A stretch of DNA of 58,883 nt from Candidatus Pelagibacterales bacterium (lineage in GTDB: Bacteria; Pseudomonadota; Alphaproteobacteria; TMED109): positions 1 to 58,883 of the forward strand of contig PBIU01000009.1 of the NCBI GenBank assembly GCA_002720535.1, read 5' to 3'. A program made the translations under genes and the position numbers. Each line of letters starts with the position of its first letter. Position 1 is the first letter of the stretch. Positions 8,541 to 18,212 of this stretch are shown here, one piece after another. The notes below the pieces were generated by a model. That model was not told the DNA's origin. It did not search any database and saw only the letters and a list, made by a program, of their open reading frames with translations.

Positions 8541-10415
8541 TTATAAACCAATTCCTTTTTGAAGTAATGTATTCATTCTTTTTGCAAACTTATTAGGATC
8601 TGAAACTGGCTGACCTTCTATAATTCTAGCTTGATCTAATAATAACCATGAAGCATCGTCAAAAACCTGTTTGTCATTGTCATTATTAACTATTTTTAGT
8701 AAATCTTTAATTAGGGGATGATCTGGATTTACTTCCAAAATCTTTTGACTAGTTGAGTCTATCTGTTGATGCTGTTTAAGAAGCTTTTCTAAATGCATAT
8801 CCATATCTCCCTCTCCAGCTACAAGACATACCGCACTATCAGTTAATCTATCTGAAGTCTTTACCTCCTTTACTTCATCACCTAAAGCAACTTTTATAGA
8901 AGCTATAAGTTTATCTATATTTTTATTATCTTTTTTCTTTTCTTTGCTTTTCTTATCAGATTTAATTTTATCTAGTTCAGCACCACCCTTAGTAATAGAT
9001 TGAAAATCTTTCTCAGAAAACTTTCCTACACTTGGCAACCAAAATTCATCAACAGGATCAGTCATATAGATCACTTCAATTCCTTTTGCTTTAAAACCTT
9101 CTAAATGTGGGCTTTGAGACAACTTATTTTCATCTTCACCTGACACATAATAAATTTTTTCTTGTCCATCTTTCATTCTAGAGACGTAATCATCTAAAGA
9201 AATTAGCTTATCTGATTCAGAAGATTTAAACCTACAAACTTCTAATATCTTATCCCTATTTGTAAAATCTTCATGTATTCCTTCTTTAAGAACTGCTCCA
9301 AATGCATCCCAGAATTTAGCAAACTCTTCAGGCTCTTTATTAGCTTTCTTCTTTAATTCTGATATAACACGTTTGATAATTGCGCTCTTAATTTTTGCAA
9401 CTACAGGATTATTTTGTAACATTTCCCTACTAACATTAAGGTCTATATCATCTGTATCAATAATACCTTTTACAAACCTTAAATACGGAGGAATAAGTCC
9501 TTCACAATCATCAGTTATAAACACTCTTCTTACATATAATTTTAAATTAGCTTTTCTATCGGGATTAAATAGATCATAAGGCCTATTTGAAGGAATAAAT
9601 AATAAATTAATATAACTTATAAGTCCTTCCGCTTTATTATGTAAAGTTAACCATGGGTCATCATAAGCCATACCAACATGATGATAAAATTCTTTATACT
9701 GGTCTGAAGTAATATCCTTCTTATCTCTTGTCCATAAGGCAGACGCATTATTTAAGACTTTATCCTCTTCATCTTTTTTAGATGATTTTAATGATACTGG
9801 TTGTGCAATATGATCAGAATATTTTTTAACTATTGTTTCAATTCTATCTGCATCCAAATACTCTTTATCCTTAGTACTTATGGAGAGAATAACTTTTGTT
9901 CCTACATCATCTTTTTTAATACTATCTATTTCGAAAGAACCTTTACCATCAGAAGTCCAAGACCATGCCTCAGATGATCCCGCTTTTTTACTTTCTACTG
10001 TAATACTATCAGAAACCATAAAAGCAGAATAAAAACCCACACCAAATTGACCAATTAAAGATGATTGAACTTCTTTTTCATCTTTATTTTTAAGAGTTTC
10101 CATGAATGCCTGAGTTCCAGACTTTGCTATTGTTCCTAAAGATTCAATTAATTCTTCTTTAGACATTCCGATACCATTATCTTTTAAAATTAGAATTTTA
10201 TCTTTTTTGTTCGCTTCTATTTCTATTTTAAAATCAGATTTATTATCCATTAGGCTAGAATCAGATATAGCTGCATATCTTAGTTTATCACATGCATCTG
10301 ATGCATTAGAAATTAACTCTCTTAAAAATACTTCCTTTTCGCTGTATAAGGAATGCGCAACAATATCTAATATTTTTCCAACTTCTGCCTGAAAAGTAAA
10401 TGTTTCTTTAGTCAT
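8541..10415 (-). CDS. htpG: Molecular chaperone HtpG (Hsp90)
   Basis: A 624-residue bacterial Hsp90, a cytosolic ATP-dependent chaperone dimer. The N-terminal GHKL ATPase domain shows FLRELISNASDACDKLRY, DNGIGM and the lid motif GQFGVGFYSAFMV. The middle domain includes IPPYLRFVKGIIDTDDIDLNVSRE. A lysine-rich stretch (around KSDKKSKEKKKDNKN) lies between middle and C-terminal domains. The length equals that of E. coli HtpG. It is monocistronic with its own terminator and is divergent from the enolase-superfamily pair. Confidence 0.98.
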   Translation of the reverse strand: MTKETFTFQAEVGKILDIVAHSLYSEKEVFLRELISNASDACDKLRYAAISDSSLMDNKSDFKIEIEANKKDKILILKDNGIGMSKEELIESLGTIAKSGTQAFMETLKNKDEKEVQSSLIGQFGVGFYSAFMVSDSITVESKKAGSSEAWSWTSDGKGSFEIDSIKKDDVGTKVILSISTKDKEYLDADRIETIVKKYSDHIAQPVSLKSSKKDEEDKVLNNASALWTRDKKDITSDQYKEFYHHVGMAYDDPWLTLHNKAEGLISYINLLFIPSNRPYDLFNPDRKANLKLYVRRVFITDDCEGLIPPYLRFVKGIIDTDDIDLNVSREMLQNNPVVAKIKSAIIKRVISELKKKANKEPEEFAKFWDAFGAVLKEGIHEDFTNRDKILEVCRFKSSESDKLISLDDYVSRMKDGQEKIYYVSGEDENKLSQSPHLEGFKAKGIEVIYMTDPVDEFWLPSVGKFSEKDFQSITKGGAELDKIKSDKKSKEKKKDNKNIDKLIASIKVALGDEVKEVKTSDRLTDSAVCLVAGEGDMDMHLEKLLKQHQQIDSTSQKILEVNPDHPLIKDLLKIVNNDNDKQVFDDASWLLLDQARIIEGQPVSDPNKFAKRMNTLLQKGIGL

Positions 10416-10555
10416 TAAATATTTCCTATAATTAAAATTAAATACAATTGTTATGTGGTGATAGTAAAAAATATTTCAAGTTTATTGACACTTATTATTT
10501 TAATAATCAAATTAAATATGCAAAATTATATAGCTTTATAAATTTAGGGGAAATT

Positions 10556-11743
10556 ATGAAAATAATAAAATATGAAATTAAGCATTGTAATGCAGGTTGG
10601 AGAGATTTCTCTTTCTTAAAAATTATAACAGATGAAGGTATTTCAGGTATTTCAGAGTATAATGAATGTTATGGTAGCCCTGGATTAAGTATAATCATTA
10701 GAAGGTTTATGGATAAAATTCTTGATCATGACCCTATTTGTCATGAAAAAATACACCAATTCTTATATGCTTCTTCAAGGCAAGCCCCAGGAGGAATAGC
10801 GCAACAAGCTATTGCAGCTATAGAAAATGCATTACTTGATATTAAAGGAAAATATTTAAATGTTCCTGTACACACATTATTAGGAGGCGCAATCAGAGAT
10901 AAACTACCTCTTTATTGGTCACATTGTGGCACATATAGAATTTCAAAAGAATTATCTAAAATAATGGAAAAACCTCAGGTTAAATCGCTTGAAGATTTAA
11001 AACAATTAGGAAAAGATGTTAAGGATGCAGGGTATAAAGGTCTTAAAACTAATATTTTTACTTTTGCAGAAACACCTATATTGGAAATGCAAGGCTTTGC
11101 TGGTAAACCAGGATGGCCAGAACTGAACGTTGATAAACATATAATTAATGGACTAATAAAACAAATTGACGCTCTAAGATCAGGGGCCGGAGAGAATATG
11201 GGTATACATCTTGATCTTAATTTTAACTTTAAGACTGAAGGCTATTTGCAAATTACTAGGGCTCTTGATGACCTTAAGTTAACTTGGTTTGAAATTGATC
11301 TGTATCATCCAGAAGGCTTACGAAGGATTAGAGATGCAAATAAAACTCCTATTGCCTCATGCGAGTCCTTATTTGGAATTAGAGAGTTTAGACCATTTTT
11401 TGAAAACGCTTCTATGGATGTAGCTATTATAGATATTCCTTGGAATGGTATTTGGTTAGGAATGAAAATTGCAGCTATGGCTGAAGCTTATGAAACTAAT
11501 GTTGCTCCGCATAATTTCTATGGCAACTTATCTACGCTTATGAGTGCCCATTTTTGTGCAGCTGTTCCCAATTTCAGAGTAATGGAAATAGATCCCGATG
11601 ATGTTCCATGGAAAGATGATATTTTATCATGGAAACCTGAAATAATTAATGGAGATTTATTAGTTCCTAATAATCCTGGTTGGGGTGCTGAACTAAATGA
11701 AGAAATATTTAAAATACATCCACCAAAATTTATAAAGGAATAA
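10556..11743 (+). CDS. Mandelate racemase/muconate-lactonizing (enolase superfamily) enzyme, copy 1
   Basis: A 395-residue enolase-superfamily enzyme. I chose the ATG at 10556 because aggggaaatt precedes it; a longer frame reaches back to 10448 but its extra residues look unlike the family. The alpha/beta-barrel shows a base-region lysine K164 (GLKTN), metal ligands D220, E246 and E270, and H319 in APHNFYG. Members abstract a proton alpha to a carboxylate, as sugar-acid dehydratases, racemases or cycloisomerases. It is followed by a second family member one nucleotide later, so the two are co-translated and may act on related acids. The substrate is not determinable here. Confidence 0.85.
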   Translation: MKIIKYEIKHCNAGWRDFSFLKIITDEGISGISEYNECYGSPGLSIIIRRFMDKILDHDPICHEKIHQFLYASSRQAPGGIAQQAIAAIENALLDIKGKYLNVPVHTLLGGAIRDKLPLYWSHCGTYRISKELSKIMEKPQVKSLEDLKQLGKDVKDAGYKGLKTNIFTFAETPILEMQGFAGKPGWPELNVDKHIINGLIKQIDALRSGAGENMGIHLDLNFNFKTEGYLQITRALDDLKLTWFEIDLYHPEGLRRIRDANKTPIASCESLFGIREFRPFFENASMDVAIIDIPWNGIWLGMKIAAMAEAYETNVAPHNFYGNLSTLMSAHFCAAVPNFRVMEIDPDDVPWKDDILSWKPEIINGDLLVPNNPGWGAELNEEIFKIHPPKFIKE

Positions 11744-11744
11744 T

Positions 11745-12842
11745 ATGAAAATAACTAAAATAGATGTAATAACTATAGGTCTTCCATTTGAAAACCCTGG
11801 CCCTGAATCATCTTTTGCGATTGCAGATAAAAATTTTTTAAAATCTTTATTAATAAAAATTGAGACAGATAAAGGATTAATAGGTTGGGGAGAAGCATTT
11901 GGTTATACCTCTATAGAGACTACTAAAGCTGCTTTAAAAACTATGATTATTCCTCATTTAATAGGAAAAACTATACAAAATAAAAATGATATTCTAATAA
12001 TTAATAAAGAACTTCATTTAAAAATGCATGTATTCGGGCGTTACGGAATTACAATGTTTGCTATATCAGGTATAGATATTGCTTTATGGGATTTATTAGG
12101 TAAAGCCGAAAATAAATCTATTGCTGATTTATTAGGGGGTCTTAAAGTTAATTCTCTTAAAGCTTATGCAAGTCTATTTTTATATGATAATGCAGAAGCT
12201 ACATCGAAAGTATCTTTAAAAGCAAAAAATGAAGGTTATGAAATAATTAAGCTACATGAAAATAAAATGGACCCAATTAAATCAAGTAGATCCGCTATTG
12301 GAGAAACTGCTCTAATGGTTGATGTAAATTGTGTCTGGCCTGAAGTATATATGGAAGAAATAATCGGTATCTTAAAAGAAGCTAATTTATATTGGTTAGA
12401 AGAACCAATTTGGCCTCCTGAAAATTATAAAGGACTATCTAAATTAAGAAAAAATGGAATTACTATTGCTTCTGGAGAAAATGCTTGTACTTCTTATCAA
12501 TTTGAAGAAATGATTAATAATGAGGCAGCTGATATTTTACAGCCAAGTGTAACTAAAGTAGGTGGCATATCAGAAATTATCAAAATTGCTTTATTAAAAA
12601 AGAATAACTATAGGGTAGTACCTCATTCTCCATATTTTGGACCTGGTTTTATGGCTACTCTTCAAGTTATTGGAGCATTAACTCCAGATAGTGAAATTGA
12701 GAGACTATATGTTGACTTAAAAGCAGACCTTTATGATGGTATTAGTAATATTGATAGTAAAGGAAACATCTCCATTCCTAATGGCCCTGGTCTAGGAATG
12801 GAGCCTAATCTAGAAATAATAGAGAAATATTCTATTAAATAA
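11745..12842 (+). CDS. Mandelate racemase/muconate-lactonizing (enolase superfamily) enzyme, copy 2
   Basis: A 365-residue enolase-superfamily enzyme with the capping domain (GWGEAFGY) followed by the barrel. Catalytic-looking residues are K159 in IIKLHE, D183 in MVDVNC, E209 in WLEEP, E235 in SGENA and H284 in VPHSPYFGPG. This arrangement differs from copy 1 (K-x-H rather than K-x-N), so the tandem genes are divergent and not a recent duplication. It starts one base after the upstream stop codon. A dehydratase or racemase for a hydroxy or sugar acid is likely. It ends 14 nt from the convergent gamma-glutamyltransferase gene. Confidence 0.85.
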   Translation: MKITKIDVITIGLPFENPGPESSFAIADKNFLKSLLIKIETDKGLIGWGEAFGYTSIETTKAALKTMIIPHLIGKTIQNKNDILIINKELHLKMHVFGRYGITMFAISGIDIALWDLLGKAENKSIADLLGGLKVNSLKAYASLFLYDNAEATSKVSLKAKNEGYEIIKLHENKMDPIKSSRSAIGETALMVDVNCVWPEVYMEEIIGILKEANLYWLEEPIWPPENYKGLSKLRKNGITIASGENACTSYQFEEMINNEAADILQPSVTKVGGISEIIKIALLKKNNYRVVPHSPYFGPGFMATLQVIGALTPDSEIERLYVDLKADLYDGISNIDSKGNISIPNGPGLGMEPNLEIIEKYSIK

Positions 12843-12856
12843 TTAATATAGTGTTT

Positions 12857-14416
12857 TTAATTTGAAGAAATTGCTGCACTACAAGGTGATGGAATATATG
12901 CATTACCGTATCGATTTCCCATAGAATCAATCATTACTGCATTTGGGCACGCAAACGAATGGGATAACACGGAGTCTGGTATCTCAATTGTTTTCTCATA
13001 GTTATTTAAATTATCTATAATGTCTTTGCCTAATTTTTCATTAGCTAAAATTCTGTTTTCACCGCTGTAATCTATTCTAGGTGTTGTAAAAGCATCATCT
13101 AAATTCAAGTTATAATCTAATAGAAATGAAATAGTTTGGAAAACAGAAGGAAAAATTCTTCTGCCACCAGAAGCTCCTAAAGCAATTTTTTTTCCAGAGT
13201 TATCAATAACTATTGTAGGACACATGTTACATAATGGTTTTTTATCTTTACTTAAAGAATTAGGTTTACCTTGTCTTGGATCAAACCACATTATACCATT
13301 ATTCATTAATATACCGCTTTCTGGCAAAATCACTCTACTTCCAAAAACAGATAATAGTGTTTGTGTCAAGGCAACCATATTACCATCTTTATCAATTACA
13401 GATAGATGTGTAGTACATGAATTTTCTTTTGGTTCACCCATTTCTTTTAACCTTTTTTCAAAAGAAAAGTTTAAAGCTTTATAATAATTTTCGTATGCAT
13501 CTGCATCAGGCTTATTATTTTTTGGACTCCAATTTTTCTCTATGAAATTTAAAGCATCAATTAAAGATGGGCCTGCATTTAAACTAGGTGCAACATGTAC
13601 TTCCGAGTTACGATATACTGTTTTACTACTTCTCGTTAATTCGCTTTTATAGTCAGACAAGTCATCAGAATTTATAAAAGAATTAATTTCTCTTAAATCT
13701 TTAACTAATATTTTAGATAATTCACCTGTGTAAAATGTTTCTGGTCCTTCATCTCTTAATAAACAATAAGAATTATATAATCCTGAGTTTTTAATACTTT
13801 TAAGGTTGGTAGGGTCTTCACTAACTATAGGTAGACCATCTTCAAAAAAGATATTTTTAGAACTTTTATATTTACTTAGTAATTTAGCCTCAAGATTAAT
13901 TCTCATAGTTGTGTACCAATCAGCCTTTAAACCTCTTTTAGATAAAATACATGCTGGTTCAATGATATCTTTCCATGTCATTGATCCAAATTCTTTAAGA
14001 GCTTTTGAAACACCTCGAATATAACCTGGAACAGCCATAGAGTAAGCTCCATGTATATTTGTATCGTCTTTTACATTAGGCCAACCAAATAAATCATTAT
14101 CTTTTCCCTGATCAGATAAAACAAATTTTGATAAATCTAACTTTTTAGGAGATTTTACTCCAAATTCTATAGCATGAGTTTGATGCGTTTTAGAATCATA
14201 GTAAAGCATATATCCGCATCCACCTAATCCGCTCATCCAAGGTTCAATAACTCCTAAAGCTAAACTCATAGATACAGCAGCATCTATAGCGTTTCCTCCA
14301 CTTTTTAATACATCTATTCCTATTTGTGATGCTTCGTAATGATGGCTGGTTACTATACCACCACCTTTAGAACTAACTGAAGGTTTTGTTATTGACCAAT
14401 TTTCTGTAATTTTCAT
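12857..14416 (-). CDS. Gamma-glutamyltransferase family protein
   Basis: A 519-residue Ntn-hydrolase of the gamma-glutamyltranspeptidase family. The N-terminal part has GGGIVTSHHYEAS, GGNAIDAAVSMSLALGV and GLGGCGYML. The autocleavage and nucleophile site is CTTHLSV, with T335 as the first threonine, followed by TLLSVFGS and GILMNNGIMWFDP. No convincing signal peptide is present, which would favour a cytosolic enzyme, unlike the periplasmic E. coli Ggt. Family members transfer or hydrolyse gamma-glutamyl groups, or hydrolyse acylated compounds such as cephalosporins. It is convergent with the enolase pair and divergent from the SDR operon. Confidence 0.88.
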   Translation of the reverse strand: MKITENWSITKPSVSSKGGGIVTSHHYEASQIGIDVLKSGGNAIDAAVSMSLALGVIEPWMSGLGGCGYMLYYDSKTHQTHAIEFGVKSPKKLDLSKFVLSDQGKDNDLFGWPNVKDDTNIHGAYSMAVPGYIRGVSKALKEFGSMTWKDIIEPACILSKRGLKADWYTTMRINLEAKLLSKYKSSKNIFFEDGLPIVSEDPTNLKSIKNSGLYNSYCLLRDEGPETFYTGELSKILVKDLREINSFINSDDLSDYKSELTRSSKTVYRNSEVHVAPSLNAGPSLIDALNFIEKNWSPKNNKPDADAYENYYKALNFSFEKRLKEMGEPKENSCTTHLSVIDKDGNMVALTQTLLSVFGSRVILPESGILMNNGIMWFDPRQGKPNSLSKDKKPLCNMCPTIVIDNSGKKIALGASGGRRIFPSVFQTISFLLDYNLNLDDAFTTPRIDYSGENRILANEKLGKDIIDNLNNYEKTIEIPDSVLSHSFACPNAVMIDSMGNRYGNAYIPSPCSAAISSN

Positions 14417-14505
14417 TTAATACCTATATATATAATTTTTATTTTATTTAAAATTTATTCTGTAATAACCTTATATATAAAAATAACTTTTTTGAAGGAA
14501 TAATT

Positions 14506-15276
14506 ATGAAATTGAATTTAAATAATAAAACTGCGCTTATTACAGGAGCTTCCAAAGGAATTGGTAAAGCAATTGCAGAGTCTATGGCAAATGAAGGTTG
14601 TAATTTAATATTAACTGCTAGAAGCTCTGATAAATTAAATGAGTTAAAAGTTAACTTACAAAAGAAGCATAATATATCCATTGAAGTGATAGCTATAGAT
14701 TTGTCTAAAAAAAATGCCGTTGAAAAAGTAAGCGAATTTTGTAATGAAATTGATATTTTAATAAATAATGCTGGAGCAATACCTCCTGGCAATATTTCCG
14801 ACATAAATGAAGACACATGGAGAAACGCTTGGGACTTAAAAGTATTTGGATATATTAACCTTACTAGACTAATCTATAATAAAATGAAAGATGCAAAAAA
14901 AGGAGTTATTTTAAATATAATTGGCTCAGCTGGACAAAAACCAATGTATAATTATATAGCTGGAACTACAGCAAATGCTGGATTAATGGCATTTACTAAA
15001 GCTCTATCTAATGGTAGTACCGCCAATGGAATAAGGGTATTAGGTATTAATCCAGGATTTACTACTTCAGATAGATTGATAACTATGATGAAAGGAAAAG
15101 CAAAAGAGCAATTTAATGATGAAAGTAGATGGGAAGAGTTATTTAAAGACTTGCCTTTTCAAAGAGCTGCAAAGGCAGAAGAAGTAGCTGATTTAACTAC
15201 ATTTTTAGTATCTCCTAGATGTGATTATATATCAGGTACAATAATTGCAATTGATGCAGGACATGCAAACCATTAA
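14506..15276 (+). CDS. SDR-family oxidoreductase with altered active site
   Basis: A 256-residue short-chain dehydrogenase with the NAD(P) motif TGASKGIGKAIAES and NNAGAIPPG. The catalytic region reads NIIGSAGQKPMYNYIAGTTANAG, so the usual Y-x-x-x-K becomes Y-I-A-G-T with no lysine. I recall an alphaproteobacterial SDR subfamily with a similar YIAGS segment, so this may be a true variant and not a broken enzyme. The C-terminus has GINPGFTTSDRL, replacing the usual VxPG-xxxT. Its stop overlaps the start of the next gene (TAATGA), so it is the first gene of a three-gene operon with the kinase-like and acyl-CoA dehydrogenase genes. Confidence 0.85.
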   Translation: MKLNLNNKTALITGASKGIGKAIAESMANEGCNLILTARSSDKLNELKVNLQKKHNISIEVIAIDLSKKNAVEKVSEFCNEIDILINNAGAIPPGNISDINEDTWRNAWDLKVFGYINLTRLIYNKMKDAKKGVILNIIGSAGQKPMYNYIAGTTANAGLMAFTKALSNGSTANGIRVLGINPGFTTSDRLITMMKGKAKEQFNDESRWEELFKDLPFQRAAKAEEVADLTTFLVSPRCDYISGTIIAIDAGHANH

Positions 15277-16322
15277 TGAACTCAAAATATTGGAAAAATT
15301 TATCGATCTGGATGAATTCTAAAGGCTTAAATTTAGAATTAAATCCCATTCCTAATAAATTTAAAAATGGTATGGGAAATTTAAACTATAAAATTACTAT
15401 TGATAATCAGCCTTTTGTTCTAAGAAGACCTCCTCTAGGTCCCATTCCCCCTGGAGCAAATGATATGAAAAGAGAGCATAATGTCATGCATGCTCTAAGT
15501 AAGAAATTTTCTCTTGTACCAAATTCAATATTATTATGTGAAGATGATAGTATATTTGGAGCGCCATTTCATATTATGGATTTTAAAGAAGGCATTACAA
15601 TAAATGGTGATCAACTTCCAGATAATTTCAAATCTGCAAAAAATGCAAATTATTTAAGTAAGATGCTTATTGAAGTCCTAGTTAAACTGCACAATATCAA
15701 TCCGTCAGATGTAGGTTTAGAAAACTTTGGTAAACCGGAAGGATTTTTAGAAAGACAATTAAAAGGATGGTATAAAAGAGGTGCAATAGCTCATTATAAA
15801 AACTCATCAAAAGCTATGGAAGAGCTCTATAAACTTCTATATTCATCATCAATACCTAAAGAAGAAGAATTTGTTATATTACATAATGACTTTAAGCTGG
15901 ACAATATAATACTAAAGTTTTCATCAGATCAAAATATATTAGAACCTGAAGCAATTATTGATTGGGATCAAGCTACAAGAGGACATCCTTTATTTGATCT
16001 CGCAACTTTATTATCCTATTGGACCCTTTCTGAAGATACTTTTAATATGCAGCTTATAAAACAAATGCCCTCTGCATCGTCAGGTTTTATGTCAAGAACT
16101 GAAGCACTTAACCTCTATCAAAAATTATCAGGAAGAAATATAAAAGATTTTAAGTGGATATATGCTTTATCTCTGCTAAAACTTGGAGTAGTTTTTCAGC
16201 AATTATATGCACAATTTCTAAGAGGGACGATAAAAGAAGATAAATATAAAACCTTTAATATTATTGCAGAAGCTGCTTATGAGAGAGGAATAAATGCCTT
16301 AAATAAAAATATTTATATTTGA
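15276..16322 (+). CDS. Aminoglycoside-phosphotransferase-like (ACAD10/11-type) kinase
   Basis: A 348-residue APH-fold protein. It shows FVLRRPPLGPIPPGANDMKREHNVM (ATP-binding lysine/arginine region), the catalytic loop VILHNDFKLDNII with the HxDxxxxN arrangement, and the metal site IIDWDQATRGHPLFDLA. In animals the same kinase domain is fused to an acyl-CoA dehydrogenase (ACAD10/11) and phosphorylates 4-hydroxyacyl-CoAs; here the dehydrogenase is the next gene. The start overlaps the SDR stop codon. A role in hydroxy fatty-acyl-CoA catabolism is a strong contextual inference. Confidence 0.85.
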   Translation: MNSKYWKNLSIWMNSKGLNLELNPIPNKFKNGMGNLNYKITIDNQPFVLRRPPLGPIPPGANDMKREHNVMHALSKKFSLVPNSILLCEDDSIFGAPFHIMDFKEGITINGDQLPDNFKSAKNANYLSKMLIEVLVKLHNINPSDVGLENFGKPEGFLERQLKGWYKRGAIAHYKNSSKAMEELYKLLYSSSIPKEEEFVILHNDFKLDNIILKFSSDQNILEPEAIIDWDQATRGHPLFDLATLLSYWTLSEDTFNMQLIKQMPSASSGFMSRTEALNLYQKLSGRNIKDFKWIYALSLLKLGVVFQQLYAQFLRGTIKEDKYKTFNIIAEAAYERGINALNKNIYI

Positions 16323-16333
16323 AAGAGATAAAA

Positions 16334-17533
16334 ATGATTGATTTTACAATTCCAGAAGAAATAGAAAAACTAAAAGAAAAAACTCAAAAATTTATATTAG
16401 AAAATGTAATTCCTAGAGAAAAGGATCCACGACAAGATTCTCATGGGCCTCATGATACTCTTAGAAAAGAACTTAATAAAGAAGCTAAAGCATTAGGCCT
16501 TTTATCTCCAAGTGTTGGTAAAGAATGGGGAGGACTAGGTTTAAATATGCGAGATATGTCAGTAATCTTTGAAGCATCAGGTTATTCTTTACTGGGACCG
16601 CAGGCTATGAATTGTTCCGCACCGGATGAAGGCAATATGCATATGTTGGAGGTAGTTGCTAATAATGAACAAAAAGAAAAATGGTTAAGGCCACTTGCAA
16701 AAGCAGAAATACGCTCATGTTTTTCAATGACTGAACCCTCTCCTGGAGCAGGTTCAGACCCTACCATGCTTCAAACAACAGCAAAAAAAACTAGTAAAGG
16801 CTGGTTAATAAATGGAGAGAAGTGGTTCATAACTGGTTTTAATGGGGCTAAATTAAATATTATTATGGCAAAAACTTCAGATAAGATAGAAAAAGGCTTT
16901 GGCGCTACGATGTTTCTAGTTGATAACGATGATCCTGGTATAATTAAAATTAGAACTCAAAATTCAATGGAATCATCTTTTCCTGGTGGTCATTGTCAAA
17001 TTAAATTTAAAGACTTATTAGTATCAGATGATCAAGTTTTAGGAGAAGTAGGACAGGGTTATAAATATGCTCAAGTTAGATTAGCTCCAGCAAGATTAAC
17101 TCACTGTATGAGATGGTTAGGCGCTGCTCAAAGAGCTCACGATATTGCAACTTCGTATGCTTCAAAACGTCATGCATTTGGTAAAGCTATAGGAGATCAT
17201 GGAGGTCTAGCTTTTCAACTTACTGATAATGAAATAGATATTCAAATGAGCCGATTATTTATATGGAATACAGCTTGGTTACTAGATCAAGGAGAACAAG
17301 CAAGAAATGAATCAAGTATGTCAAAAATATTTTGTTCTGAGGCAGCTTTTAGAATAGTTGATAGAGCTATGCAAACATTAGGAGGAATGGGTATAACTGA
17401 TGATACTTTAGTTGAGAGATTATTTAGAGAAATACGCCCATTTAGAATCTATGATGGTCCCTCAGAAGTACATAGGTGGGCAATTGCAAAAAGATTAATG
17501 AAGTCCGCTGCTGGAAAAAATATTCCGATGTAA
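16334..17533 (+). CDS. Acyl-CoA dehydrogenase (ACAD11-like)
   Basis: A 399-residue flavin-dependent acyl-CoA dehydrogenase. I take the ATG at 16334, preceded by gaaagagat; a TTG at 16319 would overlap the upstream stop. Family marks are CFSMTEPSPGAGSDPTML (FAD/substrate loop), GEKWFITG, RLAPARLTHCMRWLGAAQRAHD, and the C-terminal GGMGITDDTLVERLFREIRPFRIYDGPSEVHRWAIAKRL. It introduces the alpha-beta double bond of acyl-CoAs. With the preceding kinase it reconstructs the ACAD10/11 two-domain system as separate genes. It converges with the DJ-1 gene with no gap at all between the two stop codons. Confidence 0.9.
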   Translation: MIDFTIPEEIEKLKEKTQKFILENVIPREKDPRQDSHGPHDTLRKELNKEAKALGLLSPSVGKEWGGLGLNMRDMSVIFEASGYSLLGPQAMNCSAPDEGNMHMLEVVANNEQKEKWLRPLAKAEIRSCFSMTEPSPGAGSDPTMLQTTAKKTSKGWLINGEKWFITGFNGAKLNIIMAKTSDKIEKGFGATMFLVDNDDPGIIKIRTQNSMESSFPGGHCQIKFKDLLVSDDQVLGEVGQGYKYAQVRLAPARLTHCMRWLGAAQRAHDIATSYASKRHAFGKAIGDHGGLAFQLTDNEIDIQMSRLFIWNTAWLLDQGEQARNESSMSKIFCSEAAFRIVDRAMQTLGGMGITDDTLVERLFREIRPFRIYDGPSEVHRWAIAKRLMKSAAGKNIPM

Positions 17534-18151
17534 CTATAGAGTTTGTTTAGATCTATGGAACTCTATATATTTAGCAGTATCGGATGAAACCTCCTCACCG
17601 TAAAGATTTTCAACTATCATAAATGCCATATCTATTCCTGAAGAAACCCCAGCAGATGTGATAATTTCATCATTAACTACCCTTCTGTCACTAATGACAC
17701 AAATATTCTTACTAATAGATTTAAGAGCCTTTATTGCCCCCCAATGCGTAGTTGCCCTTTTACCTTCTAGCAAGCCTGCTTTTGCCAATAAAAGTGAGCC
17801 AGTGCAAACTGAAGCAGTAATATTGGCTTTATCCGAAACAGATTTTATCCATTTTAATAAGCTTTCATTATTTAATAATGTTCTTGTTCCGTAACCACCT
17901 GGTACAATTAAAATATCTATTTTAGGAAAATTATTAAATGTATAATCAGCAATAATTTTTAAGCCACCAGTAGCAGTCAAATGCTCTGTATCCATAGATA
18001 CTGTAAAAGGATTAAAAGGTGCACTATCGTCACTTCTTCTAGATTCTGCTCCTTTTAATAATCTTGTTCGAGAGAAAACTTCAAATGGACCTGCAAAATC
18101 AAGCACTTCGACTTCATCAAATATTAAAATACCAACATTAATTTTTTTCAT
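17534..18151 (-). CDS. DJ-1/PfpI family protein (isonitrile hydratase-like)
   Basis: A 205-residue class-I glutamine-amidotransferase-like protein. The nucleophile elbow is ITASVCTGSLLLAKAGLL with C116, followed by KRATTHWGA with H136. The region DILIVPGGYGTR precedes it. This spacing matches InhA-type isonitrile hydratases and the sensor domain of GlxA-type regulators; no AraC-type DNA-binding domain follows, so the enzyme reading is preferred. It starts with IFDEVEVLDFAGPFEVF, typical of this subgroup. Function in the cell is not clear. It is divergent from the CsgA-like SDR gene with a 61-nt gap. Confidence 0.85.
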   Translation of the reverse strand: MKKINVGILIFDEVEVLDFAGPFEVFSRTRLLKGAESRRSDDSAPFNPFTVSMDTEHLTATGGLKIIADYTFNNFPKIDILIVPGGYGTRTLLNNESLLKWIKSVSDKANITASVCTGSLLLAKAGLLEGKRATTHWGAIKALKSISKNICVISDRRVVNDEIITSAGVSSGIDMAFMIVENLYGEEVSSDTAKYIEFHRSKQTL

Positions 18152-18212
18152 TTTAAACCATCATCACATTTCATTCGAATAATATATATATTTATATTTA
18201 ATTGGATAACTT

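Noticed and set aside
10448..10555. N-terminal extension of the first enolase-superfamily gene
   Set aside because: The extra residues lie upstream of a good ribosome-binding site and do not resemble the family's N-terminus.
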